Source: Streptomyces griseus
GTDB taxonomy: Bacteria > Actinomycetota > Actinomycetes > Streptomycetales > Streptomycetaceae
Direction of reading: 5' to 3'
NCBI RefSeq assembly: GCF_001715295.1
Contig: NZ_MDKB01000003.1
Span: forward strand, 451,954-515,953
Length of the DNA: 64,000 nt
The notes under the pieces are model-generated. The model was not told the DNA's origin and ran no database searches. It worked only from the letters and a program-made list of their open reading frames with translations. The translations under genes and the position numbers were made by a program. How positions within the stretch are numbered: position 1 is the first letter of the stretch; each line of letters starts with the position of its first letter. Positions 35,732 through 43,297 of this stretch are shown here, piece by piece.

Positions 35732-35743
35732 GGTGGTGTGTCG

Positions 35744-37465
35744 TCAGCTGCGCCAGACGTCGCTGGTCAGCGCGATCTTTCCGGAGGACGGCACGGTCCC
35801 GGTGCGGTTGGCGCCGCTCTCCCAGGTGACGTTGCCGCCCGCGTCCTTGCGGAGGTACTTGTACTCGAAGGAGGTCCCCGCGGGCAGGGCCACGTCGAGC
35901 TTCCAGACGGGGTAGGCGGCGGGGTCGAGCTTCAGCGCGTTGCCCGGCGCCCAGTTGCCGAGCGCGGCCTGGTTCCCGGTGACGTAGATGTTCTGGCCGG
36001 GCTGCGTGGTGGCGTTGACGCCGAAGGAGGCGCCGGAGGAGGTGCCGGGGTCGGGGGTCGTACCGCCGCCCGTGCAGGTCCGGGCGCCGGCGTGCAGGGC
36101 GACGGCGGTGCCGGCGCCGACGGTGGCGGTGAACTGTCCCGAGCCGTTGACGGTGACGCCCTTGCCGGACTGGACGTCGCAGTAGTCACCGGCGGGCAGT
36201 GCCGTCTGGAACGTACGGGTCAGCGAGGAGCCGGCGCGGTTGATGGCGACGTACGCCTTGGAGCCCCGGCCGAAGGCGATCTGGCTGCCGCCGTTGTCCC
36301 ACCAGTTCGAGACGGCCTGGCCCCGGGCGGCGTTGCGGAAGCCGACCATGGAGGAGATCTCGCGCCAGGCGTGCTGGCACTTCCAGCCGTCGGTGTAACA
36401 GGCGTTCACCTGGCCGCCGTTGGGCGGGCCGGCGTCCTTGTCGGACCACTCGTAGCCGGAGTGGACGTCCGGGGAGCCGTAGGGGTAGGCCAGCATGAAG
36501 ACGCTCGCCAGGGTGTAGTTGGAGCCGTCCTTGTAGTTCAGGGTGTCGCCGCCGCGCTCGGTGTCGTGGTTGTCGACGAAGACCGCCGACTTCCCCGACT
36601 CCATGAAGCCCCAGCCCTCGCCGAAGTTCTTGAGGCTCGCGAGGTTCCCGCCGTTGAAGACCTGCTTGAGACCGCGTCCGTAGCGGAACTCCTGGACGTC
36701 ACCGCTCCCGAGGTACTCGGAGGGCGAGACGGCTTCGCCCGCCCCGTAGATCGCCTCGTGCTTCCAGTACACACCCGGGTTGCTCAGCCGGGACTTGATG
36801 TTCGCGAGGTCGGCTGCCGGCATGTGCTTGGCGGCGTCGATGCGGAAGCCGTCGACGCCGAGGGAGAGCAGGTCGTTGAGGTAGCCGGCTATCCGGCCGC
36901 GCACGTACTCCTCGCCGGTGTCCAGGTCGGCGAGGCCGACGAGTTCGCAGTTCTGGACGTTGGCGCGGTCACCGTAGTTGCTGATCTGCGCCTGGCAGTC
37001 GTTCATGTCGCTGACCGAGTAGGTGCCCGGGTAGTCGTACTTCGTGTAGGAGGAGCCCCCGGTGCCGGTGCCGGATCCGGCCGACATGTGGTTGATGACC
37101 GAGTCGGCGATGACCTTCACGCCGGCGCCGTGGCACGTGCTGACCATGTTCGCGAAAGCAGCACGGTCACCGAGGCGGCCGGCGATCTTGTAGCTGACGG
37201 GCTGGTACGAGGTCCACCACTGGCCGCCCTGGATGTGCTCCTGGGGCGGCGAGACCTGGACGAAGCCGTAACCGGCCGGGCCGAGGCTGTCCGTACAGGC
37301 CTTGGCGACGGAGGCGAACTTCCACTCGAACATCACGGCCGTGACGTCCTTCTCGCCGGGCGGCGCGGCCTGGGCGGTTCCCGCGGCGCCGAGCCCGGTG
37401 GGGACGGCCAGGACGGCGGCGCCCGTGGCCATGGCGAGCGTGGCGGACAGGGATCTGCGTGCCAT
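35744..37465 (-). CDS. Secreted alpha-amylase with starch-binding domain
   Basis: 573 residues. A signal peptide is cut near the ALA-type site after GTAQA (about residue 33). The GH13 catalytic domain (about 38-390) carries VIADSVINHM, GFRIDAAKHM and FVDNHDTER, with the general acid Glu in KHEAIYGAGEAVS. After an all-beta C domain and a Thr/Pro linker (TTPDPGTSSG), a C-terminal CBM20 starch-binding domain runs from about 478 to 573. It hydrolyses starch to maltodextrins for the MalEFG importer. CTTGC/GCAAG repeats upstream (37553-37567, 37681-37704) are probably MalR-type operators. Confidence 0.95.
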   Translation of the reverse strand: MARRSLSATLAMATGAAVLAVPTGLGAAGTAQAAPPGEKDVTAVMFEWKFASVAKACTDSLGPAGYGFVQVSPPQEHIQGGQWWTSYQPVSYKIAGRLGDRAAFANMVSTCHGAGVKVIADSVINHMSAGSGTGTGGSSYTKYDYPGTYSVSDMNDCQAQISNYGDRANVQNCELVGLADLDTGEEYVRGRIAGYLNDLLSLGVDGFRIDAAKHMPAADLANIKSRLSNPGVYWKHEAIYGAGEAVSPSEYLGSGDVQEFRYGRGLKQVFNGGNLASLKNFGEGWGFMESGKSAVFVDNHDTERGGDTLNYKDGSNYTLASVFMLAYPYGSPDVHSGYEWSDKDAGPPNGGQVNACYTDGWKCQHAWREISSMVGFRNAARGQAVSNWWDNGGSQIAFGRGSKAYVAINRAGSSLTRTFQTALPAGDYCDVQSGKGVTVNGSGQFTATVGAGTAVALHAGARTCTGGGTTPDPGTSSGASFGVNATTQPGQNIYVTGNQAALGNWAPGNALKLDPAAYPVWKLDVALPAGTSFEYKYLRKDAGGNVTWESGANRTGTVPSSGKIALTSDVWRS

Positions 37466-37552
37466 GTCTGTTCCTCCTGCGTGGGGGAAAGTGCGGGGGG
37501 TGGCGGAGCAGCCTCACCTGGCAACGCGCCGTGCCGTCAAGGCTCATGAAGG

Positions 37553-37567
37553 TTCTTGCAGCAAGAA
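37553..37567. promoter_or_regulatory. Candidate MalR operator in the alpha-amylase promoter region
   Basis: TTCTTGC-A-GCAAGAA is a perfect 7-bp inverted repeat. Streptomyces alpha-amylase promoters are known to carry CTTGCAG-type repeats bound by MalR/Reg1. Confidence 0.65.
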
Positions 37568-37680
37568 TGCAAAACCTCGATGCGCAGCGACGGTACGAGC
37601 CTGACCTGCCCCGGTCAACCCCCTGGACATGACGCGATAACATCCCGATCACATCCGCGAAATCTCGCAGATTTCTCCCT

Positions 37681-37704
37681 GCAAGGACTTACGCAAGATA
37701 TTGC
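37681..37704. promoter_or_regulatory. Second candidate MalR operator upstream of the alpha-amylase gene
   Basis: Starts GCAAGG and ends GCAAGATATTGC. The last part closely matches GCAAGATGTTGC at 49569-49580 in the malE-malR intergenic region. The similarity between two separate maltodextrin loci supports a shared regulator. Confidence 0.6.
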
Positions 37705-37798
37705 GGTGCTGTTACGTTCATCCCGACTCCGGTCCGGCCGGCCGGGGGTCCGGCACGCCGGGCCCCACGCGCCCGGCCGGCCGGGCCGGTCACGCCAC

Positions 37799-37858
37799 GG
37801 AGAGGTCCGGACGTCGCTTCCCCGCCGGCCCACCCTGGGCCGACCTCCGGACCTCTCC
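37799..37858. terminator. Nested inverted repeat in the 37466-38037 gap
   Basis: GGAGAGGTCCGGA and its exact complement flank a 34-base interior that contains a smaller GGCCCA/TGGGCC hairpin. It lies about 180 bp downstream of the hypothetical minus-strand gene at 38038. It may be a terminator or an RNA structure. Apart from this and the MalR-like sites, the 572-bp gap shows no gene. Confidence 0.4.
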
Positions 37859-38037
37859 TGGGCGGGCCACCCTCGCCCGGTCGCCGGGCACATACCGCTC
37901 GGCCACCCGCTGTTCGGCCACTCGACGCCGTGAGAAGACGGGCGGGATCCGGCCTCATGTCACGCGGCTGACGTCCCCGTCCTCACCGGTACGGCCGGTC
38001 AGCGTCCGGCGTCCGCGGACGGTCGGCCGGCGGCAGC

Positions 38038-38811
38038 TCAGTAGGTGTGGCCCGGCCAGTGGGGGTCTTCCCAGCGGGCCGGGCCGGTGAGGCCGAGGAG
38101 CCGGACGGCGTGGTGCAGTTCTTCGGAGGCGCCTGCGGACGTCAGGCGCGCGGGGGCGTGGCGGGCCAGCCAGGTGCTCAGCCCGCCGACCCTCTCCTTG
38201 TCGTGTTCCCAGGCGTACCACGGGAGTTCGTCACCCAGCAGGTCGTACTCCCAGTGGTCCACAGCCTCCACCAGCCGCCGGTCGGCCGTCGGGTGATCCG
38301 TCGCACCCCATACGGCGAGCCAGGGGGCCACCGTGCCCGAGGCCTCGGCGCACGCCGCGAAGACCTCGTACGCCGGCACGGCGGCGTCGGGCGCGGTGAG
38401 ACTGTCGGCCCACCAGGCGTGCAGGAACTCCCACACGGCGGCGGCCTGATCCTCGGGCCACCGCTGCCACCGGCCCCGCCCGAAGGACTGGCCGACGTCC
38501 CCCATGTCGAAGAGCGGATCCACCCGGCTCCCGACGAGAGCTGTCGCGAACTGAGGAAGAATGCGGCGCAGCACGGCACCGTGGTCGCGCCAGTCGACCG
38601 CCTGCCAGGCACGCCGCAGGAGGTCGGGGTCGAGTTCGACATCGGGTGTCTTGAGCTGCTCGAGGTCCTCGGCGCTGCCCCAGTGGCACTCGCAGTTGGC
38701 CTCGTCCGGGACGGCCGTCATCCCGCCGAAGGTGACGGCGAGGTCGTGCAGCGCGGCGTCGAGGCGCGGTCGTGCCGGAGTCCGGTCCGGGCGCGGTACG
38801 GGAATGGGCAT
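38038..38811 (-). CDS. Conserved hypothetical protein (257 aa)
   Basis: A soluble, Trp-rich 257-residue protein with no recognised domain. Notable segments are DEANCECHWGSAEDLEQLK near residue 36, WQAVDWRDHGAVLRRILP and DHWEYDLLGDELPWYAWEHD. No signal peptide or membrane segment. Codon use fits a real gene. It resembles uncharacterised actinobacterial proteins that carry a short C-E-C-H-W-G motif. The function is unknown. Confidence 0.7.
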   Translation of the reverse strand: MPIPVPRPDRTPARPRLDAALHDLAVTFGGMTAVPDEANCECHWGSAEDLEQLKTPDVELDPDLLRRAWQAVDWRDHGAVLRRILPQFATALVGSRVDPLFDMGDVGQSFGRGRWQRWPEDQAAAVWEFLHAWWADSLTAPDAAVPAYEVFAACAEASGTVAPWLAVWGATDHPTADRRLVEAVDHWEYDLLGDELPWYAWEHDKERVGGLSTWLARHAPARLTSAGASEELHHAVRLLGLTGPARWEDPHWPGHTY

Positions 38812-38985
38812 GCGCTGCCGCCTTCGTGACTCCGGAAGGTCGCGCCGACCGAAGAGCGCAACGTTACCGGTAGCCGGCGCACCGCGTCGCCGGGGGCGGA
38901 GTCACCGTGCAGGCGGGTGCGACCGGGCCCTCCGAGGTGGCCGGTTACGCTCGTGCCGTACAGCGAGGAGACCGAGGAGTACAGA

Positions 38986-39759
38986 GTGCGCGACGCCACC
39001 GTCACCCCGGGGGGAGACCGGATCCGCTGGGTGGAGGTGCCCGGGCAGGAGCCTGCCCGTGTCTACGTGCACGGCCTCGGTGCCACCTCCCCCGCCTACT
39101 TCGCGCAAGCCGCCGCGCACCCGCTGCTCACCGGCCGCAGGTCCTTGCTCGTCGACCTTCTGGGCCACGGCATCAGTGACCGGCCGACCGATTTCGACTA
39201 CCGCCTCGCATCTCACGCCGACGCGCTGGTCTCGGCCCTGACGGACGCGGGCGTCACCGGCGCGGAGCTGGTGGCGCACAGTATGGGTGGTTCCGTCGCC
39301 GTCGTCCTGGCGGCCCGTCACCCCCGACTGGTGTCGCGCCTGGTCCTGGTGGACGCGAACCTCGATCCTCTGACACCGGTGCCGGGAGCTCCGGGCAGCA
39401 GCGGGATCGCCGCGCTCTCCGAGCCCGAGTTCCTGGCGGGCGGCTGGCAGCGGATCCGCGACCTGGCGGGTCCCCACTGGTGGTCCACGATGCGCCTGGC
39501 CGGCCTGGAGGCCCTCCACCGCAGCGCCGTGCACCTGACCCGCGGGACCACGCCCACGATGCGTGAGCTGCTGCTGGAGCTGAGCATCCCGCGGACGTTC
39601 CTGTACCCGCAGGCCGACGGTGCGCCCGCCGGGACCGAGGCGCTCACCGAAGCCGGTGTGCGCGTGGTCCCGGTCCCGGACTGCGGGCACAACATCATGC
39701 TGGACAACCCGGACGCGTTCGCCCGGGAGACTGCCGCCGCGCTCTCGGCGGACGGCTGA
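38986..39759 (+). CDS. Alpha/beta hydrolase
   Basis: A 257-residue hydrolase. The oxyanion motif VYVHGLGATSPAYF, nucleophile elbow AHSMGGS, and catalytic His in VPDCGHNIMLDNP are present. GTG 38986 follows GAGGAG; GTG 38953 is a longer alternative. It may act on esters or lactones; the substrate cannot be inferred. The 3' end is 3 bp from the convergent nuclease-fragment gene. Confidence 0.8.
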   Translation: MRDATVTPGGDRIRWVEVPGQEPARVYVHGLGATSPAYFAQAAAHPLLTGRRSLLVDLLGHGISDRPTDFDYRLASHADALVSALTDAGVTGAELVAHSMGGSVAVVLAARHPRLVSRLVLVDANLDPLTPVPGAPGSSGIAALSEPEFLAGGWQRIRDLAGPHWWSTMRLAGLEALHRSAVHLTRGTTPTMRELLLELSIPRTFLYPQADGAPAGTEALTEAGVRVVPVPDCGHNIMLDNPDAFARETAAALSADG

Positions 39760-39762
39760 GGA

Positions 39763-40056
39763 TCAGCGGCCGACGGGCTCGTCATCGCCGAAGATCTCCT
39801 CGGCAGTGGTGGCGAGGACCGCGCGCCTGAGCCACTGGCGCATGAGTTCCGGGTCGCCGCAGGTGGTGACCTTCTCGCGGGTGGCGTCCGGGACGTCGAC
39901 ACCGCGCGCACCGAGGATGAACAGAATGCTCTCGGCGCGGGCCTGCGCGCGGCCCTCCAAGCAGGCCTGCGCGCGGCCCTCCATGCGGCCCTGCGCGCGG
40001 CCTTCTTCCCGGATTTCCTCGGAGAGGGGCGAGATGTAGAAGGAGAGATCGGCCAC
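39763..40056 (-). CDS. Stand-alone copy of the C-terminal part of the adjacent Rpn-like nuclease
   Basis: A 97-residue product from GTG 40056, behind AGAGG at 6-bp spacing; the frame is open to GTG 40125. It aligns without large gaps to the last 106 residues of the upstream nuclease: SFYISPLSEEIREEGRAQG, a shorter EGRAQ repeat linker, then REKVTTCGDPELMRQWLRRA and TTAEEIFGDDE. It has no catalytic PD-(D/E)XK core. It lies directly downstream of the full-length gene. It may be a decayed tandem duplication. Alternatively it may be a dedicated inhibitor, like the intragenic small proteins reported for enterobacterial Rpn nucleases. The open reading frame and start signals are intact. Confidence 0.7.
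   Translation of the reverse strand: MADLSFYISPLSEEIREEGRAQGRMEGRAQACLEGRAQARAESILFILGARGVDVPDATREKVTTCGDPELMRQWLRRAVLATTAEEIFGDDEPVGR
39945..40012 (-). repeat. Short-period repeat encoding the QG/EG linker, short copy
   Basis: About 12-bp periodic DNA encodes RMEGRAQACLEGRAQAR-type repeats. It is shorter and more diverged than the corresponding tract of the full-length nuclease gene. Confidence 0.5.
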
Positions 40057-40131
40057 CAGGTTCCTCTGCTGTTGTGCGGGCGGGGCCGGCACCGGTACGC
40101 CACGCAGGGCGACCGGCACCGGCACGACTCG

Positions 40132-41091
40132 TCACCGATCGGCGGAGGTCTCCTCGCCGAAGACCTCCTCGGCCGTGGTGGCTACGAGTGCGCGAGCCAG
40201 CCACCGGCGGAGGAGTTCGGGGTCGCCGCAGGTGGTGACCTTCTCCCGGATGGCATCGGTGATGCCGATGCCACGCACCTCGAGGGTGAGCAGGAGATCC
40301 TCGGCGCGGCCCTGCGCGGTGCCCTGCACGCGGCCCTGCGCCAGGCCCTGCACGAGGCCCTGCGCCAGGCCCTGTTCACGGCCCTGCGCGCGGCCTTCGT
40401 CCCGGATTTCTTCGGAGAGCGGCGAGGTGTAGAAGGAGAGATCCACGGCCACCAGGTTCCTCCACTGTTGTGCGGCCGGGCGGTTGCCCAGGCCTTGTGC
40501 GATGAGTTCGACGAAGGGTTCGGCGATCGATTCCGGTGTGTCGCGCAGAGCGGCCGACATCGTCTTCAGTATCGCATCGACGTCCGGATTGTCAGCGTGT
40601 GTGATCGCCGAGAGTGCGGCGAGCGCGAGGTCCTTGCGCGCTTCGGCCACGTCGGTGATGACGGGCATGTTGTGGGGGCCCGCCACCAGAGGGCGGGTCG
40701 TGACGGTCGGCCATTGCGGCAGGCCGATGGTGAGGGGGCGGGCGGCCCACGCGGCGGTGGCGTGGTCCTGGCAGATCACGAGGAGCAGGACGGGCAGCCG
40801 GTACTTGTTGTTGAGATACGTGACGTAGTACGGCCAGCTGGCTGTCTTTCCGGGGTCCTTCTTGCCCTGGGCCTCGACGACGAGGAGGTAGGGCCCGTCG
40901 TTCCGCGTCTCGATCCGCAGGAGGGTGTCGACACGCCGTTCGAGCGGCTCGTTCTCGGTGAGGTCGACCGTCAGAGGCTCTGCCGACACCGGGGGCGGAA
41001 TCTCGAGCCCGAGGACTTCGGGAAGCCGGGAGAACAGGCCCGGGTCTTTCTGGAAGATGCGGTGCATCGCTTCGTGCGGTGCGCTGACCAT
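40132..41091 (-). CDS. Rpn-like PD-(D/E)XK nuclease with C-terminal QG-repeat linker
   Basis: 319 residues from ATG 41091 (MVSAPHEAMHRIFQKDPGLF). The nuclease core shows Asp55 in RRVDTLLRIE and the E-x-Q motif Glu73-Ala-Gln75 in LLVVEAQGKKD, as in Rpn/PD-(D/E)XK transposase-like nucleases. The C-terminal quarter has a DLSFYTSPLSEEIRDEG segment, a four-residue QG repeat linker and a terminal helix VTTCGDPELLRRWLARAL. The frame is open to 41292 but homology starts at 41091. Inside the gene, GGAGG lies 6 bp before an in-frame GTG at 40452, which could give a 106-residue C-terminal product. Six bp separate its stop from the open frame of the duplicated fragment. Confidence 0.8.
   Translation of the reverse strand: MVSAPHEAMHRIFQKDPGLFSRLPEVLGLEIPPPVSAEPLTVDLTENEPLERRVDTLLRIETRNDGPYLLVVEAQGKKDPGKTASWPYYVTYLNNKYRLPVLLLVICQDHATAAWAARPLTIGLPQWPTVTTRPLVAGPHNMPVITDVAEARKDLALAALSAITHADNPDVDAILKTMSAALRDTPESIAEPFVELIAQGLGNRPAAQQWRNLVAVDLSFYTSPLSEEIRDEGRAQGREQGLAQGLVQGLAQGRVQGTAQGRAEDLLLTLEVRGIGITDAIREKVTTCGDPELLRRWLARALVATTAEEVFGEETSADR
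40310..40397 (-). repeat. 12-bp-period repeat encoding the xQGx linker
   Basis: About seven tandem units of GCCCTGCGC-type sequence (plus strand) encode the run of xQGx tetrapeptides (EQGLAQGLVQGLAQG and so on). It is a likely slippage hotspot, and a linker between the nuclease and C-terminal domains. Confidence 0.7.
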
Positions 41092-41516
41092 GGGTTTCCC
41101 ATCGGAATCAGGCTGCTGTGGACAGGTCGGTGCGGCGGTCACGGCAGTGGCCGCAATGCCGCGGGCGGAAGGTGTAGCGACGGCGGTCGCAGTCGAGGGC
41201 GGAATGACGACCGGACGGGACGGGCGGCGGGTGATGCGTGATCCCGGGTGCCGGGCGGGAAACGGGGACACAGCCGAGCTGCCACGTCCCACTCGTTCAG
41301 GGCGGCGGCTCTGCGTGTCTCGCCCTCAGGGACCCTCGGCCGGAAGGTCCGCCCCGGCGGCGCGTCTCGTCTCCGTGGAAGTCGGGGCAATCATATGCCC
41401 GACAACCCATGTGATATCCGGCTTAGTTGCTCTAAGTCACCTGAATGAGTGACGAAATATGCCTGACGGCGAGTGGAGCGCGGAGGACTGATGCCCCAGC
41501 GGCCAGGTGGCGGCCC
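41092..41516. other. Gap upstream of the nuclease gene
   Basis: 425 bp without a supportable gene. The part at 41385-41470 is clearly more AT-rich than the genome average, with a CTTAG-5 bp-CTAAG inverted repeat at 41422-41436. It is the best candidate for the nuclease promoter or for a remnant of acquired DNA. Confidence 0.5.
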
Positions 41517-41951
41517 TCACCGTGCGAGGGCGAGTTCGGCCCAGACCGCCTTGCGTGAGGCCGGCCCGACGTCGATCCCCCAGCGGTCCGCGAGCGCCTC
41601 CACGATCAGCAGACCGTGTCCCGACTCGCCGTCACCGGCCGCCACGACGGTTCCGGGCGACGGAGGCAACCGTTCGCCCCGGGCGTCGGTCACCTCGATC
41701 CGGAGGACGGCATCGCGGTGGACCGAGAGGCGCAGCCGGAAGTCCCGCCCCGGCACCCGGCCGTGCAGGACGGCGTTCGCGGCAAGCTCGGCCACGATGT
41801 GCGCGGCGGGCTCCGTGGGCAGTCCCCAGTCCCCCAGGTGCGCCGTGGTGAGCAGGCGGGCGAGCCTGGCGCCCCGACGGGTGGGCGAGAGCAGAACGGT
41901 GAACTGCCGGGTGGGAGCGGAATGTTCGGTTCGGGTGATTTCTTGGGTCAC
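41517..41951 (-). CDS. RsbW-like ATP-binding protein (HATPase_c_2)
   Basis: 144 residues, a lone HATPase domain. N-box AHIVAELAANAVLHGR, G1 region IEVTDARGERLP and G2 GESGHGLLIVEALADRWG are visible. Such proteins act as anti-sigma-factor-like kinases or ATPases in Streptomyces. It is divergent from an XRE/DUF397 pair, the arrangement seen in whiJ/abaA-like clusters, where the ATPase is a frequent third member. No sigma factor or anti-anti-sigma gene is adjacent. The start is GTG 41951. Confidence 0.82.
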   Translation of the reverse strand: MTQEITRTEHSAPTRQFTVLLSPTRRGARLARLLTTAHLGDWGLPTEPAAHIVAELAANAVLHGRVPGRDFRLRLSVHRDAVLRIEVTDARGERLPPSPGTVVAAGDGESGHGLLIVEALADRWGIDVGPASRKAVWAELALAR

Positions 41952-41974
41952 GTCCCTCAGCGTGACCCCTCCTG

Positions 41975-42012
41975 CGTACCGTGAGAAGCAATCGGGCGGT
42001 TACGTACGGTGA
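41975..42012. promoter_or_regulatory. Direct repeat in the ATPase/XRE divergent promoter
   Basis: CGTACCGTGA (41975) and CGTACGGTGA (42003) are repeated with a 28-bp period in the 164-bp divergent region. They may be binding sites for the XRE protein. Weak evidence. Confidence 0.3.
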
Positions 42013-42115
42013 TTGTCCCGCCCCTGTCCGATGCTGTCCCGGCTGTCCGGGGTGACTGGCCGGCAAGGACAGCGGTTGGTACGGGAACGGCAGGCGCGTG
42101 GGAAGTGGGGTACGG

Positions 42116-42997
42116 ATGAGCGTGGATGAGGTCGTCGCGGCACGCGGTGACGACGGCGGAGCCGACGAGCCCGGCTGGGAGGTCGATCCCGATGACGAGT
42201 CGGGCGTCGCCATGGCCGCGACGGTGGGTCGCCAGATCAAGGCCTGGCGGGAGGCGGCAGGTCTGCGTGCCGGGGAGTTCGGGGCCGCGATCGGATACGG
42301 GGAGGACCTGGTCTACAAGGTGGAGGGCGGGCGCCGCATCCCCCGCCCGGAGTTCCTGGACAGGGCGGACGAGGTGCTGGGGGCCGACGGCAAGCTGGCT
42401 CTGCTGAAGCGGGAGTTGGCGGAGGTCCGGTACCCGAAGAAGGTACGGGACCTGGCGAGGGTGGAGGCTCGGGCCGTCGAGCTCATGGCCTACGGGGACC
42501 ACAACCTGCACGGCCTGTTGCAGACCGCCGAGTACGCGCGAGCGCTCTTCGAGATGCGACTGCCGGCATACGAGCCCGATGCGATCGAGCACGCAGTCGC
42601 CGCGCGGATGGCCAGGCAGGCGATCTTCGAGCGCACTCCGGCTCCCGCTCTCAGTTTCGTACAGGAGGAAGCAACCCTGAGGCGCCCGCTCGGGGGCACA
42701 ATGGTTCTACGCCGCCAGCTCGAACGCCTCTTGTCCATCGGACAGTTGCGGCAAGTCTCCATCCAGGTCATGCCGATCGCCCGCGAGGAACACGCTGGAA
42801 TGCAGGGAGAGACGCAGGTGCTGAAGTTCAAGGACGGAACGGCTCTCGGACGCTCGGAAGGGGCGTTCACCGGCCGGGCGGTATCCGACCCGAAACAGCT
42901 TCGAATCCTTGAGCTGCGGTATGGCATGATCCGGGCGCAGGCGCTCCCCCCTCGGGAGTCGCTGGCCTTCATCGAGCACCTTCTGGGAGAAACATGA
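42116..42997 (+). CDS. XRE-family HTH regulator with DUF5753 domain (WhiJ-like)
   Basis: 293 residues. An acidic N-terminus is followed by an XRE HTH (about 38-95: GRQIKAWREAAGLRAGEFGA, then EDLVYKVEGGRRIPRPEF). A DUF5753 domain follows (about 115-290, with HGLLQTAEYARALFEMRLP and SFVQEEATLRRPLGG). ATG 42116 is preferred over GTG 42098. It overlaps the DUF397 gene by 4 bp (ATGA). Members of this family, with a DUF397 partner, influence development and antibiotic production in Streptomyces. Confidence 0.88.
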   Translation: MSVDEVVAARGDDGGADEPGWEVDPDDESGVAMAATVGRQIKAWREAAGLRAGEFGAAIGYGEDLVYKVEGGRRIPRPEFLDRADEVLGADGKLALLKRELAEVRYPKKVRDLARVEARAVELMAYGDHNLHGLLQTAEYARALFEMRLPAYEPDAIEHAVAARMARQAIFERTPAPALSFVQEEATLRRPLGGTMVLRRQLERLLSIGQLRQVSIQVMPIAREEHAGMQGETQVLKFKDGTALGRSEGAFTGRAVSDPKQLRILELRYGMIRAQALPPRESLAFIEHLLGET

Positions 42998-43203
42998 TCA
43001 GCAAGCTGCCCGCCGAGGGCGATCACGAACTGAAGTGGTACAAGAGCAGCTACAGCAGCAACAGCAGCGAGGCCGACTGCGTCGAGGTCGCCACCACCCG
43101 CGGCGCGGTGCAAGTCCGCGACTCCAAGAACGTCCCCGGTCCCCACCTCGGCTTCACGCCCACGACCTGGGAAGCCTTCGTCACGTACGCCTCGGAGAGC
43201 TGA
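42994..43203 (+). CDS. DUF397 small protein
   Basis: 69 residues with the full DUF397 pattern: LKWYKSSYSSNSSEADCVEVA, then VQVRDSKNVPGPHLGFTPTTW. It is translationally coupled to the XRE gene through an ATGA overlap. In characterised pairs the small protein modulates the XRE regulator. Confidence 0.9.
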   Translation: MISKLPAEGDHELKWYKSSYSSNSSEADCVEVATTRGAVQVRDSKNVPGPHLGFTPTTWEAFVTYASES

Positions 43204-43245
43204 CGACGGGGTGACCGGCAGTACGGGGCGATGTGACGGCCGAAA

Positions 43246-43274
43246 GGGCCGGATCCCCCCTCCGGACCCGGCCC
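43246..43274. terminator. Bidirectional terminator between DUF397 and lacI-type genes
   Basis: GGGCCGGATCC and GGACCCGGCCC (one mismatch) pair across a 7-base loop, between the convergent genes ending at 43203 and 43298. Confidence 0.65.
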
Positions 43275-43297
43275 GTCGCCTTCCCTGCCACGCCGGC

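Noticed and set aside
30295..35829. Plus-strand open frame of 1844 codons opposite the pullulanase gene
   Set aside because: It is Val/Gly/Arg-rich with no recognisable motif, and the opposite strand encodes a complete two-domain GH13 enzyme. Long antisense frames are expected at this GC content.
37466..38037. Short ORFs in the amylase upstream region (for example 37701-38090 and 37615-37893)
   Set aside because: Arg/Pro-rich products without start signals that cover palindromic, operator-like DNA; no evidence of coding.
40310..40397. CRISPR-like or minisatellite array from the regular 12-bp repeats
   Set aside because: The repeats have no spacers and simply encode the xQGx protein linker in frame.
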